From NCBI RefSeq assembly GCF_000257645.1, contig NZ_AJHJ01000005.1:124001-188000 (forward strand): DNA of 64,000 bases. The letters are read 5' to 3'. The DNA comes from Serratia sp. M24T3 (GTDB taxonomy: Bacteria > Pseudomonadota > Gammaproteobacteria > Enterobacterales > Enterobacteriaceae). Shown piece after piece: positions 21,053 through 30,980 of this stretch. Numbering within the stretch: position 1 is the stretch's first letter; each line of letters begins with the position of its first letter. Under the pieces are notes generated by a model, which was not told the origin of the DNA, ran no database searches, and saw only the letters and a program-made list of their open reading frames with translations. A program made the position numbers and the translations under genes.

Positions 21053-22272
21053 TGAGTTTTCCACTGGAACGAGTGCGTAAAGATTTCCCTCTGCTGAGCC
21101 GTGAAGTTAACGGCCAGCCTCTGGCTTACCTGGACAGCGCCGCTAGCGCGCAAAAACCACGTCAAGTCATTGAGCGCGAGAGCGAATTCTATCAGCACGA
21201 CTATGCCGCAGTGCACCGTGGAATTCATACTCTCAGCGTTGAAGCCACCGAGCAGATGGAAAACGTTCGCAAGCAGGCCGCCGCATTTATTAATGCGGCA
21301 TCTGCCGAAGAAATCGTGTTTGTGAAAGGCACGACGGAAGCGATCAATCTGGTTGCCAACACTTTTGGCCGCACCAAGCTTTCTGCGGGCGATCGCATCA
21401 TCATTACCGAGATGGAGCATCACGCCAACATCGTGCCATGGCAGATGATCGCCCAGGAGCGCGGGCTGCATATCGATATCTGGCACCTGACGCCGGAAGG
21501 CGAGCTGGATATGGCTCAGTTCGCGTCACTGTTGACTCCACAAACCAAGCTATTGGCGTTGGCGCACGTTTCCAATGTTTTAGGCACGCGCAACCCTATT
21601 GAAACAATTATTCCTCAGGCGAAAGCCGCTGGTTTATATGTGCTGGTAGATGGCGCGCAGGCGGTAATGCATCACAAGGTTGATGTGCAGGCGCTGGATT
21701 GCGACTTTTATGTCTTCTCGGGCCATAAGCTTTATGGACCAACCGGAATCGGCATTCTCTACGGCAAAGCTGCACTGCTTGATGAAATGCCACCGTGGGA
21801 AGGCGGCGGTTCGATGATCAAGCATGTTAGCCTGACCGAAGGCACCACCTATGTGAAAGCGCCTTGGCGTTTTGAAGCGGGTTCACCGAACACGGGTGGC
21901 ATGATTGGTCTGGGCGCGGCGTTTGACTATGTCAACGAGCTGGGTCTGGATGCCATTCATGAATACGAGTCGGCGCTAATGAGCTACGCGCTTGAGGCGA
22001 TGGCCGATATCCCGGATATCCATATCTATGGTCCGGCCATTCGTTCTGGCGTAATTGCGTTTAATCTCGGCAAGCATCACGCTTATGATGTAGGCAGCTT
22101 TCTCGACCAGTATGGCATTGCTATCCGCACCGGACACCACTGCGCTATGCCACTGATGTCATTCTTTGGCGTACCGGCAATGTGCCGTGCTTCTCTTGCT
22201 ATGTATAACACTCGCGAAGAAGTTGACCGCTTGGTTGCAGGGCTAAAACGTATTAGTCTGCTGCTGGGTTAA
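21052..22272 (+). CDS. sufS: Cysteine desulfurase SufS
   Basis: PLP-dependent cysteine desulfurase that supplies sulfur to SufE. 406 residues; the PLP lysine is in [11 protein letters not shown] (about 223-233) and the persulfide-forming cysteine in [11 protein letters not shown] (about 359-369). [12 protein letters not shown] is also characteristic. Starts in the TAATG overlap with sufD; sufE follows after 28 bases. Confidence 0.97.
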   Translation: MSFPLERVRKDFPLLSREVNGQPLAYLDSAASAQKPRQVIERESEFYQHDYAAVHRGIHTLSVEATEQMENVRKQAAAFINAASAEEIVFVKGTTEAINLVANTFGRTKLSAGDRIIITEMEHHANIVPWQMIAQERGLHIDIWHLTPEGELDMAQFASLLTPQTKLLALAHVSNVLGTRNPIETIIPQAKAAGLYVLVDGAQAVMHHKVDVQALDCDFYVFSGHKLYGPTGIGILYGKAALLDEMPPWEGGGSMIKHVSLTEGTTYVKAPWRFEAGSPNTGGMIGLGAAFDYVNELGLDAIHEYESALMSYALEAMADIPDIHIYGPAIRSGVIAFNLGKHHAYDVGSFLDQYGIAIRTGHHCAMPLMSFFGVPAMCRASLAMYNTREEVDRLVAGLKRISLLLG

Positions 22273-22300
22273 CGATACGCAAAAAGCAGGATGGTTTTTT

Positions 22301-22717
22301 ATGGCAAATTTGCCAGACAAGCAAAAGTTAGTGAAAAATTTTTCCCGGTGCCCGAACTGGGAAGAGAAATATCTATACGTGATCGAGCTTGGCGCGCTGT
22401 TAGCGCCGTTAAGCGATGAAAATCGACAGGCGCAGAATCTGATCTCTGGCTGTCAAAGCCAGGTATGGATTGTGATGCACGCCGCTGAAAATGGCCAGGT
22501 GGAGTTTGCCGGTGACAGCGATGCTGCAATCGTTAAAGGCTTGCTGGCGATAGTGTTTAGCCTGTATCACGGCTTGACGGCTGAAGAAATTGTTGCGCTC
22601 GACGTTCGTCCATTCTTTGGCGAGCTTGAGCTTAGCCAGCATCTGACTCCATCCCGTTCGCAGGGACTGGAAGCGATGATCCGCGCTATCCGTGCCAAAG
22701 CAACGGTCATGGGCTAA
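22301..22717 (+). CDS. sufE: Sulfur acceptor protein SufE
   Basis: Takes persulfide from SufS and delivers it to SufB, and stimulates SufS. 138 residues; the acceptor cysteine is in [11 protein letters not shown] (about 47-57). Ends the suf operon. An inverted repeat TCATTAG-N10-CTAATGA (22747-22770) lies 30 bases downstream but has no T-run. Confidence 0.95.
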   Translation: MANLPDKQKLVKNFSRCPNWEEKYLYVIELGALLAPLSDENRQAQNLISGCQSQVWIVMHAAENGQVEFAGDSDAAIVKGLLAIVFSLYHGLTAEEIVALDVRPFFGELELSQHLTPSRSQGLEAMIRAIRAKATVMG

Positions 22718-22864
22718 GCCTGTCTGACCTCTGTGATAGCTCGGTTCATTAGGAATGTTCTGCTAATGAGTCGGGCTAGTTCTTGATGCTTTCCTATTCT
22801 CGCAAAATAAACGACCCTTGAGATGATAACTTTGGGTTAATAATCGAGAAGAACAGGAACTAGC

Positions 22865-23842
22865 ATGAAACTAACTTTGTCCCTGATGGGAATACTTTTC
22901 GCTACTACGCTTACTGCCGGAATCAGCGCCGCTCACGCCGCCGAATACCCTCTCCCGCCTGACGATAGCCGCCTGATTGGCGAAAATACCACATATGTTG
23001 TGCCTAATGATGGCAAGCCGCTCGAAGCCGTTGCCGCCAAATATCAAATTGGACTGATTGCCATGCTTGAGGCAAATCCGGGCGTCGATCCGCTGTTACC
23101 AAAGCCTGGTACCGTATTAACTATCCCCAGCCAGATGCTTTTGCCCGCGACAAAACGCGAGGGTATTGTGATTAATCTGGCTGAATTACGCCTTTACTAT
23201 TACCCGAAGGGGGAAAATAAGGTGGTGGTTTACCCTATTGGTATTGGCCAGTTGGGGCGTAGTACGCCGGAAATGGTAACCTCAGTCAGCCAGAAAATTC
23301 CAAATCCAACGTGGACACCGACGCCGAATATACGCAAAATCTACCTTAAAGAGCAGGGCATTACCTTACCTGGCGTTGTCCCTGCCGGGCCGGAAAATCC
23401 AATGGGTCTTTTCGCGATGCGTCTCGCTGCGGGTCAGGGGCATTACTTGATCCATGGCACAAATGCCAATTTCGGGATTGGTATGCGCGTTAGCTCTGGC
23501 TGCATTCGCCTGCGTCCTGATGATATCGAAGCGCTGTTTAAAAGCGTACCGAAAGGCACCCGTGTTCAGGTGATCAATCAGCCGATTAAGTTTGATGTTG
23601 AGCCCGACGGCAAACGCTATGTCGAGGTACATCAGCCGTTATCTCACACCGAGAAAGACGATCCGCAGACCATGCCGATTGCGTTGAACGCGGCATTAAA
23701 AAAATTTAAAGCCGATCACGCAACCAATAAAGATGTGCTGACTGACGCGATTACGCGCCGTTCTGGAATGCCGGTGATTGTGAACCAGGGTTCAGCGGAT
23801 GTGAACAAGCCGCCTGTAGCTGAGTCGATCTCATCTCTTTAA
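22865..23842 (+). CDS. ldtE: L,D-transpeptidase LdtE (YnhG)
   Basis: Periplasmic enzyme forming 3-3 cross-links in peptidoglycan, or attaching Lpp in some paralogues; LdtE is the 3-3 type by orthology and by its sufE-ldtE-lpp position. 325 residues: signal peptide ending AHAAE (about 26), a LysM-like module (YVVPNDGKPLEAVAAKYQIG to TVLTIPSQML), then the YkuD domain with IHGTN and the catalytic cysteine in VSSGCIRLRPDDI (about 214). Confidence 0.94.
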   Translation: MKLTLSLMGILFATTLTAGISAAHAAEYPLPPDDSRLIGENTTYVVPNDGKPLEAVAAKYQIGLIAMLEANPGVDPLLPKPGTVLTIPSQMLLPATKREGIVINLAELRLYYYPKGENKVVVYPIGIGQLGRSTPEMVTSVSQKIPNPTWTPTPNIRKIYLKEQGITLPGVVPAGPENPMGLFAMRLAAGQGHYLIHGTNANFGIGMRVSSGCIRLRPDDIEALFKSVPKGTRVQVINQPIKFDVEPDGKRYVEVHQPLSHTEKDDPQTMPIALNAALKKFKADHATNKDVLTDAITRRSGMPVIVNQGSADVNKPPVAESISSL

Positions 23843-23910
23843 GGCTTTTAGCGTGTTTTTATAAACCAGTAAGACGCTGATAAGCGATTTATAAGACATT
23901 AATGCCCTCT

Positions 23911-23946
23911 AAACGCCACCAAAACGATTTGGTGGCGTTTTTATTT
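23911..23946 (+). terminator. ldtE terminator
   Basis: AAACGCCACC and GGTGGCGTTT, a 10-base perfect stem followed by TTATTT, 68 bases after the ldtE stop. Confidence 0.88.
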
Positions 23947-24060
23947 GAAAGTGCAAGCGACAGTGAAGGTGGGATTTAAGTGGTTTAAGAAGCGATATAG
24001 AGACGTTAAGGCGTTTTAATGAAAACGGGAAGGCAGAATAAATCGGGGAATGTACAAGTA

Positions 24061-24088
24061 AAAAAAATGGCGCACAATGTGCGCCATT
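24061..24088 (-). terminator. lpp terminator
   Basis: AATGGCGCAC-aat-GTGCGCCATT, a 10-base perfect stem with a tight loop and a T-run on the minus strand, 18 bases after the lpp stop. Confidence 0.92.
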
Positions 24089-24106
24089 TCACTATGAGAA
24101 GTAATA

Positions 24107-24343
24107 TTACTTCTTGTAAGCGTGAGCTTGGTTGTCAAGACGTTGGTTAGCGCGTGCTGCGTCGTCTTTGGCTGCTTGGGTGTCAGCTTTAACTGCTGCA
24201 ACGTCGTTGCTCAACTGATCAACTTTAGAGTTCAAAGTTGAAACGTCAGAAGACAGTTGGTCGATTTTTGCATTGCTTGAACAACCAGCCAGCAAAGTAG
24301 AACCCAGGATTACTGCGCCCAGTACCAGTTTAGTGCGATTCAT
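24107..24343 (-). CDS. lpp: Major outer membrane (Braun) lipoprotein Lpp
   Basis: Abundant trimeric coiled-coil lipoprotein that tethers the outer membrane to peptidoglycan. 78 residues, the standard length: signal [17 protein letters not shown] with lipobox LAGCSSN, heptad-repeat body ([18 protein letters not shown]), and the terminal Lys of YKK that is linked to meso-DAP. Strong AGAGGG ribosome-binding site. The preceding 290 bases (24344-24583) are very AT-rich, typical of the strong lpp promoter. Confidence 0.97.
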   Translation of the reverse strand: MNRTKLVLGAVILGSTLLAGCSSNAKIDQLSSDVSTLNSKVDQLSNDVAAVKADTQAAKDDAARANQRLDNQAHAYKK

Positions 24344-24583
24344 TATAAAACCCTCTAGATTAAGTTAATCTCCATGTAGCGATACAAGTATTACACAAAC
24401 CTTTTTCTAATGAGAATAAATTTTTACCCCCAAATGCTTTATTTTGTTCATTCGCTCAAAGAAGCATCTTTTTTTACATAAAAGTTGAAAAACGTTATCT
24501 AAAACAGGCTGATTCCATGAGACTTGTCCCATTTTCAGAACATCGTATTTGACAAGGTTTTCTTAAAATTTCTGAAAAAAGAT

Positions 24584-24616
24584 AAAAAAAAACGCCACAT
24601 CAGGTGGCGTTTTTTA
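24584..24616 (-). terminator. pykF terminator
   Basis: AACGCCAC-N5-GTGGCGTT with A/T runs on both sides; 20 bases beyond the pykF stop on the minus strand. The stem shares its sequence with the ldtE terminator. Confidence 0.88.
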
Positions 24617-24636
24617 ATTGCTTAACGATATATCTG

Positions 24637-26049
24637 TTACAGCGTATGCACAGAAGAGGTGTTTGTGGTGCCGCTTGGAACCAAAGCACCAGAAACCATA
24701 ACCACTTTGTCGCCTTTTTGCGCCAGGCCACTTTCGAGTGCAGCTTCTTTACCAATGCGGTAGAAATCGTCAGTTGACGCGATTTCTTTAACCAGTTGGG
24801 TGATTACACCCTTGGTCAAGATCAACTGACGAGCAGTCACTTCATTGGTGGTCAGTGCGAGGATCAGCGCGTTAGGGAAGTACTTACGCACGGCAATGGC
24901 TGATTTACCGCCATTGGTCGCTACGACGATCAGTGGAGCGTCCAGCTTTTCGGCCATTTCTACTGCACCGCGGCAAACAGCTTCGGTGATGCGCAGTTTA
25001 CGGCTGTCGTTCTGACCATCGATACGGCTCGGCATTACGCGATCGGTACGTTCGCAAATGGTTGCCATGATAGTGACGGCTTCCAGCGGATACTTACCTT
25101 TGGCGCTTTCACCTGACAGCATCACGGCGTCAGTGCCGTCGATGATGGCGTTAGCCACGTCACCAGCTTCTGCACGGGTAGGGCGCGGGTTTTTGATCAT
25201 AGAATCGAGCATTTGCGTCGCGGTAATAACCACTTTGCGCGCACGGTTACATTTCTCGATCATCATTTTCTGCGCGAAAATAACTTCTTCAACCGGGATT
25301 TCAACGCCCAGGTCGCCACGAGCAACCATGATGCCGTCTGAAGCTTCGAGGATTTCATCGAAGTTGTTCAGACCTTCCTGGTTTTCGATTTTAGAGATAA
25401 TCTGAATGTGCTCGCCGCCGTGCGTTTTCAGATGCTCACGAATTTCGATAACGTCAGAACGTTTGCGAATGAAAGAAGCAGCAACGAAATCGACGCCCTG
25501 TTCACAACCGAAAATCAGGTCGCGTTTGTCTTTCTCGGCCAGTGCAGGCAGAGCGATAGAAACGCCCGGCAGGTTAACGCCTTTGTTTTCGCCCAGGTCG
25601 CCGTTGTTCAGGACTTTACAGGTTACTTCATTATCAGTGACGTGGGTGACTTCCATACCGATTAGACCATCGTCTACCAGTACGGTATTGCCAACTTTCA
25701 GGTCGGCTGCAAAACCACTGTAGGTAACGGCAACGCGTTCGTTATTACCGATTACGCTCTGGTCAGTGGTGAAAACGAAAGTCTGACCGGCAACCAGAGA
25801 GGCGTCTTTGCCGCCTTCAAGCTTGATAGTGCGGATTTCCGGGCCTTTGGTATCCAGCAGGATGCCTGCTTTCTTGCCGGTTTTTTCCATGACGTTGCGG
25901 ATATTCTTGATGCGCTGACCGTGCTCTTCATAATCACCGTGAGAAAAGTTTAAACGCATGACGTTCATACCTGCATCAAGCAGTTTAGTCAGCATCTCTT
26001 CGGATTCAGTTTTTGGTCCGATAGTACAAACAATTTTAGTCTTTTTCAT
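24637..26049 (-). CDS. pykF: Pyruvate kinase I PykF
   Basis: Converts PEP and ADP to pyruvate and ATP; the type I enzyme is activated by fructose-1,6-bisphosphate. 470 residues from the ATG at 26049 ([16 protein letters not shown]); longer in-frame starts upstream to 26112 give residues unlike the family. Marks: [16 protein letters not shown] (about 27), substrate/metal loop [16 protein letters not shown] (about 218) and [12 protein letters not shown] (about 241). Three Cra-like sites lie upstream, in keeping with Cra repression of pykF in E. coli. Confidence 0.97.
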   Translation of the reverse strand: MKKTKIVCTIGPKTESEEMLTKLLDAGMNVMRLNFSHGDYEEHGQRIKNIRNVMEKTGKKAGILLDTKGPEIRTIKLEGGKDASLVAGQTFVFTTDQSVIGNNERVAVTYSGFAADLKVGNTVLVDDGLIGMEVTHVTDNEVTCKVLNNGDLGENKGVNLPGVSIALPALAEKDKRDLIFGCEQGVDFVAASFIRKRSDVIEIREHLKTHGGEHIQIISKIENQEGLNNFDEILEASDGIMVARGDLGVEIPVEEVIFAQKMMIEKCNRARKVVITATQMLDSMIKNPRPTRAEAGDVANAIIDGTDAVMLSGESAKGKYPLEAVTIMATICERTDRVMPSRIDGQNDSRKLRITEAVCRGAVEMAEKLDAPLIVVATNGGKSAIAVRKYFPNALILALTTNEVTARQLILTKGVITQLVKEIASTDDFYRIGKEAALESGLAQKGDKVVMVSGALVPSGTTNTSSVHTL

Positions 26050-26145
26050 GACGATTTTTTCTACAAGTTGTGATGGATAGGATAAGAGTGCGCATGGCGG
26101 CAAGGCGGTCACCGTCCGCGCTGAATGGATTTACGACCTGGTTTT

Positions 26146-26157
26146 GGAAACGCTTCA
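26146..26157. promoter_or_regulatory. Cra-like site 1 upstream of pykF
   Basis: GGAAACGCTTCA differs from the Cra consensus TGAAACGNTTCA only at the first base; about 100 bases upstream of pykF. Confidence 0.6.
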
Positions 26158-26243
26158 GTTTGAATAAAACATTACTAAGAATAGGCGAGTACGGCAGAAA
26201 TGTTGTGTAAAGTTCGACGGGCACAAAGATATCTGGACGAGTT

Positions 26244-26255
26244 TTAATCGTTTCA
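26244..26255. promoter_or_regulatory. Cra-like site 2 upstream of pykF
   Basis: TTAATCGTTTCA, 11 of 12 to TGAATCGTTTCA, about 195 bases upstream of the pykF start. Confidence 0.55.
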
Positions 26256-26301
26256 GTAGTTAAAACACTTGTTTTATGACGATATCGATAGATCAAGGGG
26301 C

Positions 26302-26313
26302 TGAATCCATTCA
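26302..26313. promoter_or_regulatory. Cra-like site 3 upstream of pykF
   Basis: TGAATCCATTCA, 11 of 12 to TGAATCGATTCA, within a GCTGAAT context; about 255 bases upstream of pykF. Confidence 0.55.
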
Positions 26314-26630
26314 ATCTAAGAAACTGTGCCAGTTTTTGTTACTGCTAGTATAGAGGGTAGGAGGGGGGTAAACCAAACAAAAATTCGCAGGATGCGCAAT
26401 AAAGCGAGTTTGACTGCGCCTTTGTTGCGCAATTAATCAGAAATAATAGGCGTTCGCTTATAAGGTGTTTTCAGGCATTAACAAATGGAAATTGGCGGTA
26501 ACATTGGGCGCGAATTTAAACCAGGTAAGGATCTGAAAATTATTAAACGAAAGGCTGAAAGTTTCGGTTGGGGTGATAAGAGAGACGAGTGACTTGGAAA
26601 AGTGATGAAGAACTGCCTGGAAGTTTGCTT

Positions 26631-26707
26631 TGGTGCGTCCGAGTGAACTCGAATCACCGACCCCCACCATGTCAAGGTGGTGCTCTAACCAACTGAGCTA
26701 CGGACGC
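26631..26707 (-). tRNA. valW: tRNA-Val (GAC), copy 2
   Basis: Minus-strand reading GCGTCCGTAGCTCAGTTGG opens a 77-base cloverleaf with anticodon loop CTTGACATG (anticodon GAC), 7-base acceptor stem GCGTCCG/CGGACGC, discriminator A and encoded CCA. It is almost identical to E. coli valV/valW, which also lie as a pair between pykF and mdtK. Identical to the second copy 60 bases upstream. Confidence 0.97.
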
Positions 26708-26767
26708 ACATCAAAATGCAAATTACAACGTAGATTCAAGACTGCGATAGCCTGGATTCTGCAGATT

Positions 26768-26844
26768 TGGTGCGTCCGAGTGAACTCGAATCACCGACCC
26801 CCACCATGTCAAGGTGGTGCTCTAACCAACTGAGCTACGGACGC
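26768..26844 (-). tRNA. valV: tRNA-Val (GAC), copy 1
   Basis: First gene of the tandem pair on the minus strand, same 77-base sequence and GAC anticodon with encoded CCA. The 60-base spacer to the other copy implies one precursor transcript that is processed into two tRNAs. Confidence 0.97.
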
Positions 26845-27034
26845 ATCGTTATCTCTGCCTGCCAGTGTGGCAGCGGGGACGAATATTAACGACCTACCGG
26901 ATTACTGGCAAGGGAAAAAATGCATTTTATTGACATAATGCGTTTGATTGGTGAGCTAACGCTCATTGCGTTGATTTTTTGCACATTAACGGCGGCGCGC
27001 TGCCTAAAAACAGCGCACCGTGTTGAATTGAAAA

Positions 27035-28408
27035 CTAGCGCCCTGCGCGTTGTAATATCGAAAACGATGACTGTTTTTGTATCCAGCGCATCCGTAATGA
27101 CATCATGGTGGCGGCAAAAGTCAGGCCGATAATAAATCCGCACCAAAATCCGCTTGGCCCCATGGCGGGAACCAGATAATCCGTTAATGCCAACAGGTAG
27201 CCAATCGGCAAGCCCAGAATCCAGTAGGCGGTGAAAGTAATATAGAAAATAGAACGCGTGTCTTTATAGCCGCGCAACACGCCGCTGCTTATCACCTGTA
27301 CTGCATCTGAAATCTGGAAGATGGCTGCAAACAGCATCAGGTGAGAGGCTAAGCTGATTACTTCGGGGTTATCGTTGTACAGCCGCGCGATGTGGACGCG
27401 AAACACTACGGCGGCGCTGGCAATGAAACACGCCATCACAATACCCGTGGCGATGCTGGTGTAAGCCGAAACTTTTGCCGCTGCAGGATTGGACTCCCCA
27501 AGCCGTGATCCGACGCGAATAGTTGCTGACACTCCCAACGATAGCGGCACGACAAACATCAGCGAGCCGACATTGAGCGCAATTTGATGGCTTGCCACCG
27601 CTACAATGCCCAGTGGGGAAACCAGCAGGGCAACTACGGCAAATAGCGTCACCTCGAAAAATAGCGCCAACGCTACCGGTAAACCCAGCTGTGCCAGACG
27701 TTTTAACACCGTCCAGTCAGGTTTGGCGAAAGATTTTGTGGCGACGATATCTTTCATCCAATAGGCGCGTTTGGTGTAGATGCGCATCATGATAAACATC
27801 ACCCAATACACCGTCCCCGTTGCCACACCACAGCCTACTCCACCGAGTGCAGGGGCACCAAACTTGCCGTAAATAAAAATATAGTTAACAGGAATATTAA
27901 CCAGCAGTCCGATAAACCCGAACACCATGCCCGGTTTGGTTTTTGACAGACCTTCGCACTGATCGCGCAACACCTGAAAGAACAGGTAGCCTGGCGCGCC
28001 CCACATAATGGCGCGCAGATAGCCGATGGCTTTTTCTTTCAGCAGCGGATCGATATTGTGCATCAGGCCAATAATGTGGTCACAGTGATAAATGACTACC
28101 ATGACCAGCAGTGAAACGGCGGCGGCCAGCCAAAAGCCCTGCTGCACCTGATCGCCAATCTTGTCACGACGGCCCGCGCCGTTCAGATGTGCCACGGTTG
28201 GGGTTAAAGATAATAAAAGTCCGTGACCAAACAATATGGCAGGAAGCCATATTGATGTGCCGACGGCAACTGCAGCCATATCGGTTGCGCTGACCGAGCC
28301 TGCCATGATGGTGTCGACAACACCCATCGAGGTTTGTGCAATTTGAGCCAGGATAACGGGGATCGCGAGAGCCAATAAACTACGCGCTTCTGTAAGGTAC
28401 TTCTGCAC
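27035..28408 (-). CDS. mdtK: MATE family multidrug efflux protein MdtK (NorM)
   Basis: Inner-membrane Na+ or H+ coupled exporter of cationic drugs such as fluoroquinolones. 457 residues and about 12 membrane helices; [20 protein letters not shown] then [20 protein letters not shown] (about 29-48) is the MATE N-terminal signature, repeated in pseudo-symmetry in the C-terminal half ([20 protein letters not shown]). Divergent from ribE as in E. coli. Confidence 0.95.
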   Translation of the reverse strand: MQKYLTEARSLLALAIPVILAQIAQTSMGVVDTIMAGSVSATDMAAVAVGTSIWLPAILFGHGLLLSLTPTVAHLNGAGRRDKIGDQVQQGFWLAAAVSLLVMVVIYHCDHIIGLMHNIDPLLKEKAIGYLRAIMWGAPGYLFFQVLRDQCEGLSKTKPGMVFGFIGLLVNIPVNYIFIYGKFGAPALGGVGCGVATGTVYWVMFIMMRIYTKRAYWMKDIVATKSFAKPDWTVLKRLAQLGLPVALALFFEVTLFAVVALLVSPLGIVAVASHQIALNVGSLMFVVPLSLGVSATIRVGSRLGESNPAAAKVSAYTSIATGIVMACFIASAAVVFRVHIARLYNDNPEVISLASHLMLFAAIFQISDAVQVISSGVLRGYKDTRSIFYITFTAYWILGLPIGYLLALTDYLVPAMGPSGFWCGFIIGLTFAATMMSLRMRWIQKQSSFSILQRAGR

Positions 28409-28712
28409 GCATTACACCTTTTTATAATGTTGAATAAACCAAAAACGCCACCCGAGGGTGACGATAATATAGTGAGAAATTGCTGAAAGATTGTACCTTG
28501 TCAGGTTTTTTTAGCAAATTGCATGGTTATATTTTGAGAACTATCAATCAGCTGAGATAAGTCTCTATTGATTTTTTATGAACGCCGCGGCAGTGCCGAA
28601 GGTGTGCAGATGTGCTGTGAGGCCTGATTAGAGTTTGGTTTTCCTAAGGATCTACGGCAAACTTATCAATATTATGAATTGCGATAATTTTTAAATTTGC
28701 GAGGCGCGCCTA
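28409..28712. promoter_or_regulatory. mdtK-ribE divergent region
   Basis: This 304-base gap carries both promoters. A small hairpin CGCCACCC/GGGTGACG lies at about 28445-28463 in the mdtK leader. I see no FMN riboswitch: the conserved junction sequences of the RFN element are absent. Confidence 0.45.
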
Positions 28713-29381
28713 ATGTTTACCGGAATAGTGCAGGGCAGAGGCACAGTTGTGTCAATTGATGAAAAACCTAATTTCAGAACTCACGTGGTGCAAATGCCCG
28801 TGGAAATGCTGCCTAACCTGGCGTTGGGGGCTTCAGTAGCTCATAACGGCTGCTGCCTGACGGTAACAAAAGTAGAGGGCTCCCTGGTAAGTTTTGATCT
28901 GATTAAAGAAACCCTGCGCTTGACCAATCTCGGCGATCTGAAAGAGGGGGACGAGGTCAATCTGGAGCGCGCTGCCAGCTTTAATGATGAAATTGGCGGC
29001 CATTTGATGTCCGGCCATATTGTTTGTACTGCAGAAGTGCAAAAGATCCTGTTGTCGGAAAATAATCGCCAAATCTGGTTCCGCATGCCTCACCCGGAAT
29101 ACATGAAATATATTCTGCACAAAGGTTATATCGGCATCGACGGCATCAGCCTGACGGTGGGCGAGGTGACACCTACTCGCTTCTGCGTGCACCTGATCCC
29201 CGAGACGCTGGAGCGCACTACGCTGGGCACCAAACGCTTGGGCGATAAAATCAATATTGAGATTGACCCTCAAACCCAGGCGATCGTCGACACCGTTGAG
29301 CGCGTACTTGCCAGCCGTGAAGCTGCACAGGCAGCCGCTGCGGCATTAGCTGAACAGCAGCCGAAAGAAGATTTTCTCTGA
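28713..29381 (+). CDS. ribE: Riboflavin synthase subunit alpha RibE
   Basis: Dismutates two 6,7-dimethyl-8-ribityllumazine molecules to riboflavin. 222 residues with two lumazine-binding repeats: [12 protein letters not shown] at the N-terminus and [20 protein letters not shown] at about 90-110, with [15 protein letters not shown] near 140. The alanine/glutamine-rich tail ([14 protein letters not shown]) is longer than the catalytic fold needs. The gene is called ribC in some E. coli literature. Confidence 0.96.
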   Translation: MFTGIVQGRGTVVSIDEKPNFRTHVVQMPVEMLPNLALGASVAHNGCCLTVTKVEGSLVSFDLIKETLRLTNLGDLKEGDEVNLERAASFNDEIGGHLMSGHIVCTAEVQKILLSENNRQIWFRMPHPEYMKYILHKGYIGIDGISLTVGEVTPTRFCVHLIPETLERTTLGTKRLGDKINIEIDPQTQAIVDTVERVLASREAAQAAAAALAEQQPKEDFL

Positions 29382-29417
29382 GATAAGCTACCTGAACAGC
29401 AGTGAAATATAGCGATT

Positions 29418-29456
29418 AAAAAAAGCCGGAAACAGTTCACCTGTTTTCGGCTTTTT
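29418..29456. terminator. Bidirectional ribE/cfa terminator
   Basis: AAAAGCCGGAAACAG-ttcac-CTGTTTTCGGCTTTT, a 15-base stem with one mismatch and T-runs in both orientations, between the convergent ribE and cfa. Confidence 0.92.
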
Positions 29457-29483
29457 AGCATATAAACTTTGTCGTCACAGCGC

Positions 29484-30635
29484 TTATCGCGGCACGCGAA
29501 TACCGCCGTCAACGCCATTCGGGCTAAGAACCACTTGCCACAGCTGAATATCACGCGCGCGGAATGCACCGGCGCAAGCATTCAGATAATAGCTGAACAT
29601 ACGGTGGAAACGGCCGGTATAGTTATCGGCAATAGTCGGCCAAGCCTGCAGGAAACGTTCATACCACGCCATCAGAGTGCGATCATAGTCCGCCCCGATA
29701 TTGTGCCAGTCTTCCATCACGAACAGCCCTTCAGTGTGTTGGGCAATATGTTTTACCGATGGCAGGCAGCCATTCGGGAAAATATATTTATCAATCCACG
29801 GATCGACGTTCAGATCAGTTTTATTGGCACCGATGGTGTGCAGCAGGAAGAGACCTTCCGGTTTGAGATTACGTTTTACCACGTTGAAATAGGTCTGGTA
29901 GTTTTTAGGCCCAACGTGTTCGAACATCCCGACCGAGACAATGCGGTCAAACTGGTCATTGAGATCACGATAGTCTTGCAGCAAAATGGTCACGTCAAGG
30001 CCTTCGCAACGCTGCTGAGCCATCTTTTGCTGTTCTGCCGAGATAGTGACGCCAAATACGCTAACGCCATAATGCCGGGCAGCATATTCCGCCAGCCCCC
30101 CCCATCCACAGCCAATATCAAGCAGGCGTTGCCCGGGCTGAAGCTGAAGTTTATCGCAGATCATTTTCAATTTGGCTTCTTGAGCCTGTTCAAGCGTCGT
30201 GGCGTCTTTCCAGTATCCGCAAGAATATTGCATATACGGGTCAAGCATTTTGCTGAACAGGTCGTTGCCGAGGTCATAATGTTCTTTACCGACGATCCAG
30301 GCGCGTTTTCTGGATTGCAGGTTAGTCAGTCTTGCCGCAGCGATGCGCAGCGTGTCCTTCAAATGATGCGGAAGCTTGCTTTCCAGCCCGGCGGCGACAA
30401 CACGCTGGAAGAAAATGTCGAGTCTTTCACATTCCCACCAACCGTCCATGTAACTTTCGCCGAGACCGAGAGAACCTTCCTGCAGGACGCGCTTAAAGAA
30501 ATCGGGATTTTTAACGGTAATGTCAAAAGGGCGGGTTCCATTAACCTCAATGCCAGCCATAGTTAACATTTCGCTCGCGATTCGGTACCACTGATTATCT
30601 TGAATACTCAGGTCTTCTACACACGATGAACTCAT
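29484..30635 (-). CDS. cfa: Cyclopropane-fatty-acyl-phospholipid synthase
   Basis: Methylates the double bond of unsaturated phospholipid acyl chains with S-adenosylmethionine, forming cyclopropane rings on entry to stationary phase. 383 residues; SAM-binding LLDIGCGWGGLAEYAARHYG (about 171-190) and HTIGANKTDLNVDPWIDKYI near 270. Position between ribE and punC matches E. coli. The long upstream region is consistent with complex (RpoS and small-RNA) control known in E. coli, though I cannot identify the sites. Confidence 0.96.
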   Translation of the reverse strand: MSSSCVEDLSIQDNQWYRIASEMLTMAGIEVNGTRPFDITVKNPDFFKRVLQEGSLGLGESYMDGWWECERLDIFFQRVVAAGLESKLPHHLKDTLRIAAARLTNLQSRKRAWIVGKEHYDLGNDLFSKMLDPYMQYSCGYWKDATTLEQAQEAKLKMICDKLQLQPGQRLLDIGCGWGGLAEYAARHYGVSVFGVTISAEQQKMAQQRCEGLDVTILLQDYRDLNDQFDRIVSVGMFEHVGPKNYQTYFNVVKRNLKPEGLFLLHTIGANKTDLNVDPWIDKYIFPNGCLPSVKHIAQHTEGLFVMEDWHNIGADYDRTLMAWYERFLQAWPTIADNYTGRFHRMFSYYLNACAGAFRARDIQLWQVVLSPNGVDGGIRVPR

Positions 30636-30980
30636 AGCTTCTCCATCACTTTCTCTTCTGACTTATTAACCTGCTTAAAAAGCGTCGGCTATCGGCAGGT
30701 CTAATGAGAACAGACGGGTAACCCGCCTTATCTGATATATGACTATGAACAGAGGAAAATACAGAGGACACCTGACGAATATTCGCCGCGGTGAAACATC
30801 CTTGCACTATTAAATGTGACGCGTTACCCGCGCCCAAAAGTTACTTGTGATAAAAGTTTTGTAAAAGTGTTATTTTGTTATGTTGAATTGAGTATAAGCT
30901 CGACAGCGCCCATTCTCAATATTAAATCGTAACAGGCGCATATATTGTTCAAGTTATTGTAACGCAGGGTATTATTTCAA
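30636..30980. promoter_or_regulatory. cfa upstream region
   Basis: 345 bases between the cfa start and the punC stop, both minus strand. It should hold the cfa promoters. I see no gene, no clear punC terminator and no recognisable operator. Confidence 0.4.

Larger units (their letters stand above)
26050..26630. promoter_or_regulatory. pykF upstream region and valVW downstream spacer
   Basis: This 580-base gene-free region holds three Cra-like operators (26146, 26244, 26302). Beyond them I see only a repeated TGCGCAAT-type octamer (about 26394 and 26428). Short ORFs here have no ribosome-binding sites. No clear tRNA terminator is visible on the minus strand. Confidence 0.45.

Noticed and set aside
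22747-22770. TCATTAG/CTAATGA hairpin as suf terminator
   Set aside because: The stem is short, AT-rich and lacks a T-run; termination there cannot be supported.
26631-26844. Tandem tRNA-Val genes as a genomic island attachment site
   Set aside because: No integrase or partial tRNA 3' duplication lies nearby, and the pair is at its ancestral place between pykF and mdtK.
28409-28712. FMN riboswitch before ribE
   Set aside because: RFN-element junction sequences are not present, and in enterobacteria the riboswitch belongs to ribB.
29469-30566. 365-codon plus-strand ORF
   Set aside because: It is entirely antisense to cfa, whose protein is full length with clear motifs. No ribosome-binding site or family match; long antisense frames are common opposite conserved genes.
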